64,000 nucleotides of DNA, from positions 8,742,001-8,806,000 of the forward strand of contig CAJFCV020000003.1 in the NCBI GenBank assembly GCA_904066235.2. Reading direction: 5' to 3'. The DNA is from Bursaphelenchus xylophilus (lineage: Eukaryota > Nematoda > Chromadorea > Rhabditida > Aphelenchoididae). Shown here one piece after another: positions 46,492 to 57,898 of the stretch. Position numbers and translations under genes: made by a program. The notes below the pieces were generated by a model, which was not told the origin of the DNA, made no database searches, and was given only the letters and a program-made list of their open reading frames with translations. The number at the start of each line of letters is the position of its first letter. The first letter of the stretch is position 1.

Positions 46492-46936
46492 GGCGACGGA
46501 ATAATGTGTTAAGTATGAGACAGAAAGACGGGATGGCCGCAGACACCTGGTTGACAAGGTTATCAATGGAATTCCAGCATGGTTCTTTGGCGAAAGCTGC
46601 TCCGAGAAAAATTGGGAGCGGTTCGAGGACAGAGAAAAACTTGGCCCGTTATTTGCATGGGTCAACTGTTTTTGTTTCCGGAAAAGATGTCATAGACAAG
46701 GTAATTGCTGTAAAAACAAGATATCTTGTGATAAATAAGGATGCTCTCAATAAGTTCTGATAATAAGATTATACGAAGTAGCAGTATTTAGGCATTGTCT
46801 CTCTCTTTTAAATTAAACTTTTCTTGTCATGATGACAGTTTTTTTAGAAATTGTTTAAAGAAATTTTTTTGATAGAATTTCAGAATTCCGTTTCTCAAAC
46901 CTTGTGCTTTCTGATCTGCTTCATTTTGTGTGTATA

Positions 46937-47456
46937 ATGGCATTGGCCGTTGCCATATTTTCCAAGGAGGTAAGTGCTTTTATCTAGTATAAAATATTTT
47001 TAGAAAAGTTTGATATTCTTTCAATGCTCGCCGGAACGGATCAATGAGGAGACTCCTTTGCAAATGATGGCTTATTCGTCGTTGGATGTTCTCGATGAGC
47101 GAGAGAAAGTCCCATCGAATCGTCCGCAAGAACTTTTCCAAGGATGTTTACTTTCCAACAACTCTTACAAGGTAAATATTGCACTTCGAAGTTGATTAAT
47201 CTAGCCTTTAGACCTTCGGCTACCTAACAAACACCTTGGTGAAGGTCTTTCTTATCTTTGCTGCAGATTCAACGATTAGAGATCAAGACATTCGGGCAGT
47301 AAGTTGTAATACCCGTTACTTTAAGTTTTGAATTTTTAGTACTTCAAACAACTTCATAATCAGTACTCCGATGAGGTCGCGAATCCATTCTATGTTCCAA
47401 ATACAGTAATTAGGACGACAAGGTTCAGGAAATTTGTGAATTCTATTTTTGCTTAG
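46937..47456 (+). CDS. TRAPP complex subunit 2-like (TRAPPC2L)
   Basis: A small core subunit of the TRAPP vesicle-tethering complexes in ER-Golgi traffic. Exons 46937-46969, 47004-47171, 47212-47298, 47340-47456 (134 aa; human 140), in phase. The longin-like sedlin fold is recognisable: MALAVAIFSKE, PLQMMAYSSLDVLDER, YKTFGYLTNTLVKVFLIFAA, DSTIRDQDIRAYFKQLHNQY, ANPFYVPNTVI. The ATG was chosen because MALAVAIFSKE matches the family start (MAVCIAVIAKE in human). The open frame before it at 46515-46700 ends at a donor whose phase does not join this exon. The gene is divergent from the sphingomyelinase. The CIAO3 gene begins 132 bp downstream. Confidence 0.9.
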
Positions 47457-47588
47457 ATTATGGGTAATGTAATATAAATAATTTATTAATCCTTTGTGTT
47501 GATGACATTCAGTTGTGATTTTCATGATATTTCTGGTACAGTTCTGTTGATATTAGAGCAGTTTCTTACATTATTGTAGATATCTTTG

Positions 47589-49578
47589 ATGGGAGGTGTA
47601 GTGAAATTGGCCGATGTCAGCGATTTTATCACTCCTAGTCAGGTAAGTTAATATCGCTTTTTTGACCCGTCTCTTATGCGTTTAGGCATGCATTCTACCC
47701 ATGCCGGGTCAGTCTGACAAGCCCAAGTCCAGTCTAGTAAAGCTCCGAGAGAAATCGAAGAAGCCTATAGTAAAACCTGATGAGAAAATTATGGTGACCC
47801 TAAAGGATTGCCTGGCCTGCAGTGGATGTGTAACGACCGCAGAGACTGTGCTGATTCAATCCCAAACAGCTGAAGAAATGCTCTCTGGATTGGCTTCGGA
47901 TAAAATGGGGTTTGTTACAGTATCCCCGCAGGCCTTGGCTTCATTGGCAGCCGAACTGGATATGAGTATCTCGGATATGGCTGTGATGGTTGCCCGATAT
48001 TTCAAGGTAAAAGGAGCGAGTTATGTAATAGATTCATCGTTCGGCCGATATTTTTCGTTGATGGAATCGTTAACGGAGCTTAAATCAAGGTTAGAAAGTC
48101 GAAACGGAAAGGAAATGTTGATAAGTGGGATCTGTCCAGGTAATTTATATGGCTTTAACATTGTTTTTGGCAGCTTTTTGATGTTATTTTTATATTTTTT
48201 GAACTTGATGTCTAGTGTAATACAATTTTAAATCAGAAACGGTGAAAATATTTTCAGGATTTGTTTGCTACGCCGAGAAACGAAAGCAGAATGATGTAGT
48301 CCCTATGATCTCTTCAATACGATCGCCTCAAGCCATTACAGGCGCGTTAATTAAGGATTTTTTGGTCAGAAAAATGAATCTTGATCCTCGCAGTGTATAC
48401 CATGTAGCCTTGATGCCATGCTATGATAAGAAACTTGAGGCTTCGAGGGCTGATTTTTCGGTAAATGGAGTGGATGTTCAAGAAACTGATTGTGTTGTCA
48501 CTCCTTGTAAGTTTCTATATTTGATGGCATGTATAGCATAAGTTTTTGTGGTTTTCTGCGATGACATTTTATGTAATGTTAAGAAAAGAAACAGCAATTT
48601 AATTTCAGCCGAATTGCTTCCATTGTTGAAGGAATTTGAGCATGACGGAGGCTTGATGACCTCAGGAAACGAGATTAATTGGCTGAACTCTCTGGAATTT
48701 GGTGAAGTTATTGGTGATTACGAAGGAGAAACGTCGGGAGGATACACGAAATTTATTTTAGATGCGTTGACAAGGACGTTTAAGGAGAATAGTCAATTGG
48801 TTGATGTCAAAACAGAAAGGTAGGAGCAATATATTATCCATGATGACTTAGGTCAAAATTTGATGAAAATTTTTTCCCAGATGAGTGATATGGAACTAAA
48901 TGGATTTCTGAGGGAGTTTTATGGCGTTTTCTCTGATTTCATAGTGTTTGAACTTTTTGGATATCATTTACCAACACAGTTTCTAAAATGACAAAATTGT
49001 TGTTCATGTCAAATTAAATCCCCCGCAATTTCAGCCAAAACGATCTTGAGCGCTTCACATTAAACTTGACGAACGGCCAGTCCCTGACTCTGCTCAAAGC
49101 ATACGGGTTTCGGAACATCCAGAATCTGGTTCGTCGTATCCAACAGCGAAAAAATGAAGTCGATTACGTCGAAGTAATGGCCTGTCCGAAGGGTGAGTCA
49201 ACTAATGGGATTGTGATTTTTGGACTTTATTTTGTAAATATGGGCTTGAGGTTTACCGAGGAATAAAAGTTAGCCCGTTAAATGAGTGAAAATTTAATTT
49301 TAGTAAGAAAATGGCTACTACAATATAAAGAAATTTTAGGCTGTCTAAATGGAGGCGGGCAGATCCGGAACCCTGAACCAGCACTCCAAGATCAGCGAGT
49401 TTTGAAGGTCAAAGAAGTTTATAAACAAGCGACAAGACGAGATCTTCTGGAGTCAGAATATCTTCAAGTCCGAGAAGAATGGGAGAGCCTGAATCCATCC
49501 TTCAGAGATCTCCTAGTTGCCAAAATCAAACATGTAGAGGGTCCGGCTGCAAATACTGTAGCGGCCATGGCGTGGTGA
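47589..49578 (+). CDS. CIAO3 / NARFL, cytosolic iron-sulfur assembly factor
   Basis: A hydrogenase-like protein of the cytosolic Fe-S assembly (CIA) machinery that hands clusters to the targeting complex; the C. elegans orthologue is oxy-4. Exons 47589-47642, 47686-48139, 48258-48506, 48609-48819, 49035-49192, 49340-49578 (454 aa; human 476), all in phase. N-terminal cluster ligands are Cys20 and the CLACSGC motif (Cys60/63/66). The hydrogenase-type cysteines are in SGICPGFVCYAEK, VALMPCYDKK and MACPKGCLNGGGQ. SPQAITGALIKDF and TSGGYTKFILDAL are further family blocks. A TTGTAG acceptor lies 9 bases before the ATG, suggesting trans-splicing downstream of TRAPPC2L. Confidence 0.94.
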
Positions 49579-49864
49579 TAATTTTTGGACGGTTTAGAAT
49601 ACATTGTTATTTGTTGATATAAATAGTATACAAATAAGGATGGTGCGATACAATGTTTTTCGCATTGTCTGGCAAAACAGCTCCCATTCAAGGAATGCCA
49701 AATATTTGATTCATACGGCGTAACATTGCCGCCATATTGCGAAAATTTCTTCTCTCTCATGGAGATTTTTTTCTCGGCACAGTCAAGAATTTTGTTGTTT
49801 TTGGCCAAGAATACAGAACTTTTTGCGAGTATTTGGTGGTAAAACTGATCGTGTTGGGTAGTAG

Positions 49865-51075
49865 ATCAAGTTCATTTGAATTTTATTTTTTCAATTATTT
49901 TTGAAAAAAAATGAAATAAAAAATTTTTCGGCCAAAAAAATCATTGGGTTCTTGAGCAAATTGGAAGAGACGATGCTGACAATGGAATGAGGAAATAAAG
50001 TAATTGTTTTTGTAGCCGTAAAATGCGAAAGAAATTGTCGAAAGTAAACGAAATGACTTATTGCGAAAGGAACGGTAATTTTTTCAAAAGAAAATTTCAA
50101 TAAAACGTGTTTGGCAAACGAAAAATCAGTTAACAAGGGAAGTTCTCCAAGTGCAAAGATTTTCTTGAAATTTTGTACATACTTTTGGAATATGCCACAA
50201 ATCAATTTCTGAAAGTTTTAGCTTGCGTTTTGCAGGCGCAGCCGTGATATTCAACGATCTTTGCGGACAGGGGAGTAAGCGAAACCTTCTAAAACGCACA
50301 TAGTTTTTATAGGTTGCAATTTGTTTTACAGAGATTTGAATGTGTTTATGTTGTGTATTTTTCAGCTTTGCTTCTTATCATAAAATTCTTGCTGCTTTTC
50401 CCGCTAAATTTTAATTCACTACTGAAAGCGCTATCTAACGTTTTCCACTTATTTACAATTTATGGAGGGGTTTGTTTTCCAGAATTCTGTTTACAGGCGA
50501 AATTTAGATTTTTTTCTATAATATATGCTTCTAGTTCGCGCTTTGCAGAAACAATCGAGATTTTTAGGTCGAAAAAAGCGTCACTTTCTTGTGTTTTTTC
50601 TCTCTGGCAGCTCTTAACGTACACTCTCTCTCTCCCTCTCTCTTTCTCTCTCTCTCTCTCTCTTTCTCTGTCGAAAAGATCGTTGAATATATCGGCTGCG
50701 CCTGCAAAGCGCCAGCTAAAACTTCTAGAAATTGATATGTGGCCTGTGCCCAAAGTGTGTAAATGTAAAGAAAATCTGAGCGTCATACGTGATTAGCTTC
50801 CCTTGCTAACTGATTTTTCGTTTGCCAAACACGTTTTATTGGAATTTTCTTTTGGATAAAATTACCGTTCCTCTCGTAATAAAAGTCATTTCGTTTACTT
50901 TTTGACGATTTCTTTCACATTTTTTTACGACTATAAAAACAATAATCTTATTTCCCCATTCCATTGTCAGCATCGTCTCTTCCAATTTGCTCAAGAACCA
51001 AATGATTTTTTTGGCCGAAAAAATTTTTATTTCATTTTTTTCCTAAAATAATTGAAAAAATAAAATTCAAATGAG
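49865..51075. mobile_element. Foldback element with arms of about 400 bp around a MITE-A core
   Basis: The left arm 49865-50272 is repeated in inverse at about 50678-51075. It runs from TCATTTGAATTTTATTTTTT through GAAAAATCAGTTAACAAGGG and AGTTTTAGCTTGCGTTTTGC to GATATTCAACGATCTTTGCG. Match quality is high throughout, with scattered substitutions and small indels. The inner 50131-50812 is a MITE-A copy with its own termini. The spacer (about 50275-50675) includes a CT-rich simple repeat at about 50622-50672. No transposase ORF. Transcribed, this would fold into a very long hairpin. Confidence 0.8.
50622..50672. repeat. CT-rich simple repeat
   Basis: An interrupted (CT)n tract of about 50 bp at the inner edge of the right arm of the foldback element. 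Confidence 0.8.
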
Positions 51076-52739
51076 CTTGCTCTATAAAGACTATTTAGTT
51101 GAACCGTCAAATTAAACTTTTCCTTTCGGTTTTCGATCAATTAAGATTCTTTGACAATTTTTTCGCTTCCAAATTAATTGATTTGAAACCGTTGACTTTT
51201 TATTTTACAGAATAATCTTTTTTCGTTTAATTACACATTGTTAATTACTCGGAGATGACTCAATTCTCTGTTTATTACAACTTGACAGATGGTGTTGGAG
51301 TTGTGGAAGTGATGGAAGAGTATTTACGGGGAGTCTGACATTCAAAGAGTTTGGGTCTGAAAAGGTTCACGGAGCCCTGAAAAAGGGCGTGGACGTGGAT
51401 TACTCAACAGAAATGAGTAATTTGTTTGTGTTCTGGTGGAGGCAGGAAGTCTTAGTGCGTAAATTTACAGTTCTTACATTGGTTAGATAAGTGTAGAAAT
51501 TTTATTTTTAAAGAAGAAGCGTACTTTTCATGTCGGAAAAATTTTTTAAAGTTAAAATATTTTTTGAATTTTTTTGGCTAAAAAATAAAAAAAAAAATAT
51601 TTAATAAAAAAAATTTTTTTTGGAAGTCATGCCAAAAAAAGTTTAAAAAAGAATCCAAAAATTCCGTCTTCTGACCAATCAGGGTTAGTCACCAAAAAGT
51701 AAAGCTCCTTTTCTGATGACCGTCCGCAAAAATGTAAACAATCATTGTTTTCATGCATGGAAAGACAAAAGGAATTTGATTTTAAGGTCAGCAGCAAAAA
51801 GCGGTTTGTCATCGTCAACAATAAAACATCAAAAATAAAAAATATTCAAAAAAAATGCAAAAAAAATCAAGAAAACCTTAAAATCATTACAAAAAATAAA
51901 AAAAGAATCCAAATCTAATATCAATTAATTTCCGCCAACTACATTCCCAGATCATTACCATCGGATAAATGAAGATCACATTCCGGGAACCCCGCCGAAA
52001 GCCCATTTTATCTCATTTAACACCCCAAAAAGTATCTGATTCGTTTCTACAATCCCGTTTCTTCCACTTCCTTCCTTGCGTTGTAAAAATTTTCAATTTG
52101 CTCTGGCGGTATTTTAATTAAAATATTTTCAGGGGCAATTACAAGCCTCTGCGTTTTGCTGAGGGGGATCTAAGGGAAAGTAAAAGTATAAAGTAAACAA
52201 AATGTTAGTCATCAATTTTAAGCATACAAAAAAAAACGATTTTTCGGCTTTTCTCCTTTTCCTTTGATACTGCAAAATAAATGTAAAATATTGGAATTAC
52301 GATCAGTTTTAAAATAAAAATATTTAAATTCCCAAATTAGGTCATTAGCGTCGACTTTTTCGGTTTACAAGTAATACTACTTACAAGCTAATAAAAACGA
52401 AGTTTTAGTTTTATCGGCGGCCTGAGGCGTTTTTAAAGCGATCAAAAGGCCCTATAATTTCGCTGAGACCGGGGCGCGGCTTTAGACACCTGATAAGGGA
52501 GGGCTTCGCACTTACAACGTCCACTCATTTAATATTAGTTTTGGTCACTGCTCACGGGATTCTTACGTTTTCGTCTTTGTGACTCAACCCCCGTCCTACT
52601 TGGGGCATCCGTTGGTAAAACTAGGGCTCTCTAATTGCCGGGGGTGCTTTGATGTTGAAGCCGAGAGTCTTTTCGTCGATGGAGCCAGGTCAAGGCATTT
52701 GGCGGTGGTCTTTGAAATTTTTGGGATGTAATGAGAGCT

Positions 52740-52960
52740 GTGATAGCTCTAGAAAGCATCGTGTATCAATTTCTGAAAGTTTTGTCTTCAGTCTTGCAGA
52801 GCGCTGAGAAATCTTTTGACTTCAAAAATCTCGGAAGTTTCTGCAAGGGGCGGCCTCGAAGTCTCGATTTTTTGAAGAGTTTGTTCTCAATTTGTACCGT
52901 GTTTTTTAAAAATCAGTTTTCTGCACTTGGACCACTGCCTGTTTCAATTTATTTTGCCTG
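52740..52960. repeat. MITE-A fragment
   Basis: Shares ATCGTGTATCAATTTCTGAA then AGTTTTGTCTTCAGTCTTGC with the family's central block, and AAAAATCTCGGAAGTTTCTG with the long copies. No termini. Confidence 0.5.
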
Positions 52961-55900
52961 AATTCGATTTTAAGTAGGCTTTCTGCTCATGGAACCCACT
53001 CTTTTCGCATTCCATTGACTGTCTCCACGAACAGTGCAGACCCGAGTGTATTCGCAGCTACACCCAAATATCTTGTCCTGTTCGTCGCTTTAGATCGTTG
53101 AAGGGGGCATTCCTCGGTTGGGTAAATGTGTTTTTTTCCTGCTGAAGAGATCGGTTTGGCGGTTTCTCTTGGTTGCTTCTTCCCCCCACTTCTTTTGTGG
53201 GGCATGTCGGCGATGATGGACTAGGAATGCCCGGAGGGCCTTTCCCATGCCTTTATCTGCATTGATCGGAATGAGCGGCGCGAATGGCGTTCCCGAGGCG
53301 TCATTAAGCGCGCTGAATGTCGCCGCCATTATGGACAGGATCACACTTTCACATTGCCTTTCTTCCGCCGCCGCCGCCTGCTCGGGTCGATGTCGCGCCC
53401 CCCGCAAACGAAGGAGTTTCGGGCGCTCATTAAGCGCGCTCCAGGAGGCCCGCTGATCACCGCACTTACAATGCACAGCCGCCCCATGATTAGTAATGCG
53501 CAAAAAACGAGACGGCAACAATGGCATTGCGGTCAGTTGCGTCGCCACAAGCACACACACAAAACAGCGCATTCCACAAAACCCGAAAGCCCTAAGGTGT
53601 TCTTGCGCGGACAAAGCCGAGCCCCCGCTAGCGCATCCCCGCCTCATCCCACGCATCAAACTGTCGGCCATTGCAGCCACCGAGATCAGCGGCCCCATCT
53701 TCCGCCCCACTCTTCAATCGCTTGTCGTCCTTTGCGCAGATTTGTCAGCACCCCGGCTGGAGGGATATGTACGCCCCACTCGAGAGCCTTGACCCGCCGG
53801 GCCTCGAGGATCGTTGACATGCCTGGGGGGCCTCGAGGGCTGGGCTTGGCTTCGGAGTTGTTGCGAATGACCCGGAAACTGCCTTTATCACTTTCGGATT
53901 ATCGTTTTTTGCAATTTGTGATGGATTCATAATTGCGGGGATCCCGGGGATTCTGGTGGGGGTCGCGAAACTTTTTTGGAACTTTTTTTTGTGGCGATAG
54001 GGTTTACAAAGACCAAAAATGTTTGACAAATGTGTTGATAAGTCGGAGACCAGCAATTTGAACTTTTCTCTGGAAGAAGGAGGCTAACTTTTTTAAATCA
54101 ACAAAGACCCCGATAAACAAAGTTGATCGGTTGAAGATCTCTTCTCCTCGAATTTTGAGACATATCAGACATCTTGCTATTACTTGGCAATGTATTGCAC
54201 AGAATTGCAACGGCAAATGTCTATTTTGACGCTCCATGATGACTAAACTACTATTCTAGCGAATACTACTTGATCATTATTGTCAGCATGACTGTTAAAC
54301 CCCTAGCCACCAAACCCTTCCCCATTATCATTCCACAGCCCGCAATTTGGAGCCGATTCCTCGACCAAATTAGGTTTTCTTGTTGTTTTAAAATCGCGTT
54401 TTGTTGACGGCTGCGAAAAGAATGCGTTTGGGTTTGGTGGTGGTGGTGGGGTGGGACGGGCCTTCGGCTTCTTGCTTCAGCTTCTTCTCCTTCTTCGTTC
54501 CCGCTGCCGGGAATGGAGACGGACGAAGCCGCCGGGGTGGAGGATTGCGGTTTGGGGTTTGGGGCGGGCGCGGGGAGTGGCAATCGCCCGCATCTCCATC
54601 GCCCCAAACACAAACCGATGACCGACCTTAATTGACCTTCCGGTAATTGCGCACCCCAAAACCCGACCGAGATTAATCCCGCCATCTTTATCAGCCACAG
54701 CGACCTTCCCCTACAATAATAATACATTTTCTCCACTTTTTCGATAATTTTATTAGCTGCGTACCTGTCCGTGCGTTTAATTCGCTGATCCGCCCCCGAA
54801 ACCCGCAATCCCAAAAGTGTCAACGGATTTTTTTGGGGGTGTTGGAGGCTGGAGAACTACCTGATATGACGGGTTGTGACGTCAGAGGGGAGTGATATTG
54901 CTTCCGAGACCGATCGTCTAATTAGTTCTATTCGATATCATTGTTTATTTAATTTTTTTATGGGTAATAAGGATATTATAAGAGTAGAAAGGCATGTTTT
55001 TAATAAATATTTAGAATATTCGATAAATTAAGATTTTTTTGATTTTCAAGAATGGCTAAAATAATCAGAAATGTCAAATTTTACGTCATCAAAAAGCGTC
55101 CTAACCTTTTTTCTACTTGCTAATTTGTTTTGAAAAGCGATTTTTTCGATACTTTGATCCCTTTACCCTCAATATCCCCACTAATCCCCGCACACGTAAC
55201 GCACCCATTTACTCCATGCCCACTGTGATATGAATGATCCTGGATGCGACTTGGAACGACTTAATTTCTTGCGCGCTTTCCTGAGCCAGCTCGCTTACAT
55301 TGTGCGGTAACCGGGGTGTCTTTCCCCCCATTCCACTGTTTCTGTCGTCTCTTGTCCAAATATTTGATCGGGGTTGCGCGCGTCTTGCCTGAGGGCTCGA
55401 AACGCATCCAGGCATTTGAATATTGATAGGGGATTAATTTGGCTATTGGCTTCTGTTTGGGTTTGCGGAAAAATTTTATTTTAGGCTCTGAATTAACTGT
55501 TGTTTAGCTGGCCAGATTTGTTTATTGATTTTGCGAAACATGGCACAGTTAGAGACCATAATTTTCCAGGATATTTTGGAAATTTTTAGCTTGGATTTTG
55601 CAGCAACCTCTGAAAATTTCAGGTAGAAAATGACCAAAAAATTTTTATTTGATGCGATCTCTCGGATCATAAATTAAAAGGCTATTAGACATGTTTGCAT
55701 AAACTTGTTGTTTTGCAGCAATAAGATAAGACCGAAATTGTTTTTTCACAAGTTGACCTTCTTCAGACTGTCAATATATCGTTGAATATCAGTCCTTGCA
55801 ACGAAGCATAAGCTAAAATTTTTGCTGTTTTTTATGGATATTTGTTGCAATTTTTATGTAACTCGGCGGATGACTCTTATAGCCTTTTTTGCTTTGCCCA

Positions 55901-57898
55901 AAAGTTTTAATTTTTGCTTCATCCTTGTTCTATTTAATCGCGAGAGTCTCTCTATGTATTTTTTTACTGCATTGTACTCGCTAAACAAAAGGAGTCGATG
56001 GCAGTGAAAGTGGGGGGCGCTCGCCATTTGAATATTGCAATTTTGTCGCGTTTCCGCCTCAGGTGATTTGTATTAGCGACGTGGACCGACAACAAAAAGC
56101 GGCGGTGTCAGGGGTCGGTGCGCCGTCGGGAATGGCGACCGCCGCCGGTAGCGGGCATGTTTTTAGCCGACAAAAAACATGACTGAGGAAGCGGCTCTCG
56201 ATCCGATCGTCGCCCTCTTCCTCCTCCTTCTTTCCTCCGTGTGCTTCTCATGTTGTTTCGAGCGGTCTTTGGCGCGCGCGCGCGCCGTTGGCGATGAAAC
56301 CCCGTTTGGCGCAGGCGGTTTTTTGCAAATGTTCCCACGCTAATTAATCTGCTTTTTTGCGTCGTTCTGAACCCTCGGCGAGGGCGGAGTGGATTCAGGA
56401 AACATAACCTCCGTCTAATTTGTTTTAGATCATCCTGCCTTTGCTGAAGTTCATGTTTAGGAGAAGAAAGGGCAGGAAAGGGGAGAGAAATTAATCGCTA
56501 ATTTTTTATTAAATATATTTTGTACTCTTGATTTTTACTGTGCCTTATCCTATCGAAGAAGGCATTTTTAAAACTGAAAATTTATGAAAGATAAACTAAC
56601 ATTGAAAACCATCGTATTTTACACCAACAACCCTTCAATATTAACTGCATGATTTAGGTCATACCATCCTCAATTTCATTAAAGTAATTTTTAGTCTGCA
56701 TCTGCCAAGATTTTCAACATCTACCTTAGGAAAAAAGACTACAGCGAGTGAGAAGATTCTGTCAGAGAAATTTTTACCACCTCTTAAATCTGATTTTCAC
56801 ACCTTGGGCATTTCCCATGTTGCTATTTGCTATTACTTAGCAAATAGCAACATTTTTGACTATGAAAAAACCAATTTCAAGGGGTATTTCTTTGACTATT
56901 CTTGTATTTTTCTCTATGGACCCTTACTTTCAACAATTTTTCCCAACTCAACCTTAAACCTTTATTAAATCACCTCCAAAAAACCCTTTTCCCTACCATT
57001 AATCCCTCATTTTTCACCCAAAACCAGAAGCTTCCTGATTCCAGACAATTTTTGCAACGTTTCCCGTGTATAGTCACTAATTAATTAGAAGGTGGGCAGA
57101 GCCTTATTGTCGTGTGCTGTCGGATCCGTTATGCCGTGATTAAATCGTGGTCGGTTTTGTTTACATTGTGATGGATGCATATCCGATCAGCGGTCGTGGT
57201 TGTTGCTGTTTTTGTCAAAAATATTACCGGTTTTTGAATATTATGGGTATTTGGTGGAGCATTTTGAATTTAACGGTGATTTAGAGGGGTTAAAGGTGGG
57301 ATTCTCATCATTCTTGATGAGATTTCAGTTTGATTTACACTATTTTTCGAGGGTTTGTTTTTTGTAAACGTTCTAATTTTTTGACGACTTTAATTTACCT
57401 TGAACTTGATTTTTTTTTATCAAATTTCACCCCTTCAATCAACCTTTTCTGCTGCAATTAGCCGGTTATTTTCGAGTTTCTCGACTTATTCCTGAATCGT
57501 TTTGCCCACCCCTTATAAAGTAGGCCTTTTGTATTCGCCGGAGTTTCGTACGGTCTCATTCATCAGGGGCCTTGTCTTGAGGGGCCAGCCAACCTATTAG
57601 TCCCCCCGTTTGGGTTTCGTTTTCATCAACGAGACCCGCCCCAATCTCTGGAATTTCTTCGAAGCGGGGCGGGTTGAGGAGGGGGGCAATGCTCTTCCCT
57701 CTCCCCTTTCGATGATGGAATAATGCTTGGGGAGAATGGAGGGGCTCTTAATCACCAGGGATTGGCTTAATCACTAATCAATGGATAATGTTTTTTGGGG
57801 GGATTTCGTGTTCTTTTGAGATTTTTTGAACTTTGAATTTTCGGATTTTAATTCTTGATCTTCCAGTTGAACAACAGGGCCAGACCAACGACAGGGCG

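Larger units (their letters stand above)
49579..57898. other. 8.3-kb gene-poor region upstream of the FN3 gene
   Basis: No exon chain could be built. Contents: a 1.2-kb palindromic element (49865-51075); AT-rich DNA (51085-52700); a MITE-A fragment (about 52740-52960); GC-rich islands (about 53000-54850 and 56050-56350, the latter with a GCGCGCGCGC run); MITE-A-like fragments (about 55740-55960 and 56740-56830). Long open frames at 53090-53710 and 53354-53932 overlap on opposite strands and reflect base composition. The islands may be regulatory DNA for the FN3 gene. Confidence 0.55.

Noticed and set aside
46515..46700. 62-codon open frame ending at a GTAATT donor, upstream of TRAPPC2L
   Set aside because: Its phase does not join the next exon, and the TRAPPC2L family start lies downstream. 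It overlaps the sphingomyelinase promoter and is probably 5' UTR or chance.
53090..53932. Long open frames on both strands (206 and 192 codons)
   Set aside because: They overlap on opposite strands in GC-rich DNA, have biased low-complexity composition (Arg, Ala, Pro, His) and no splice or family support.
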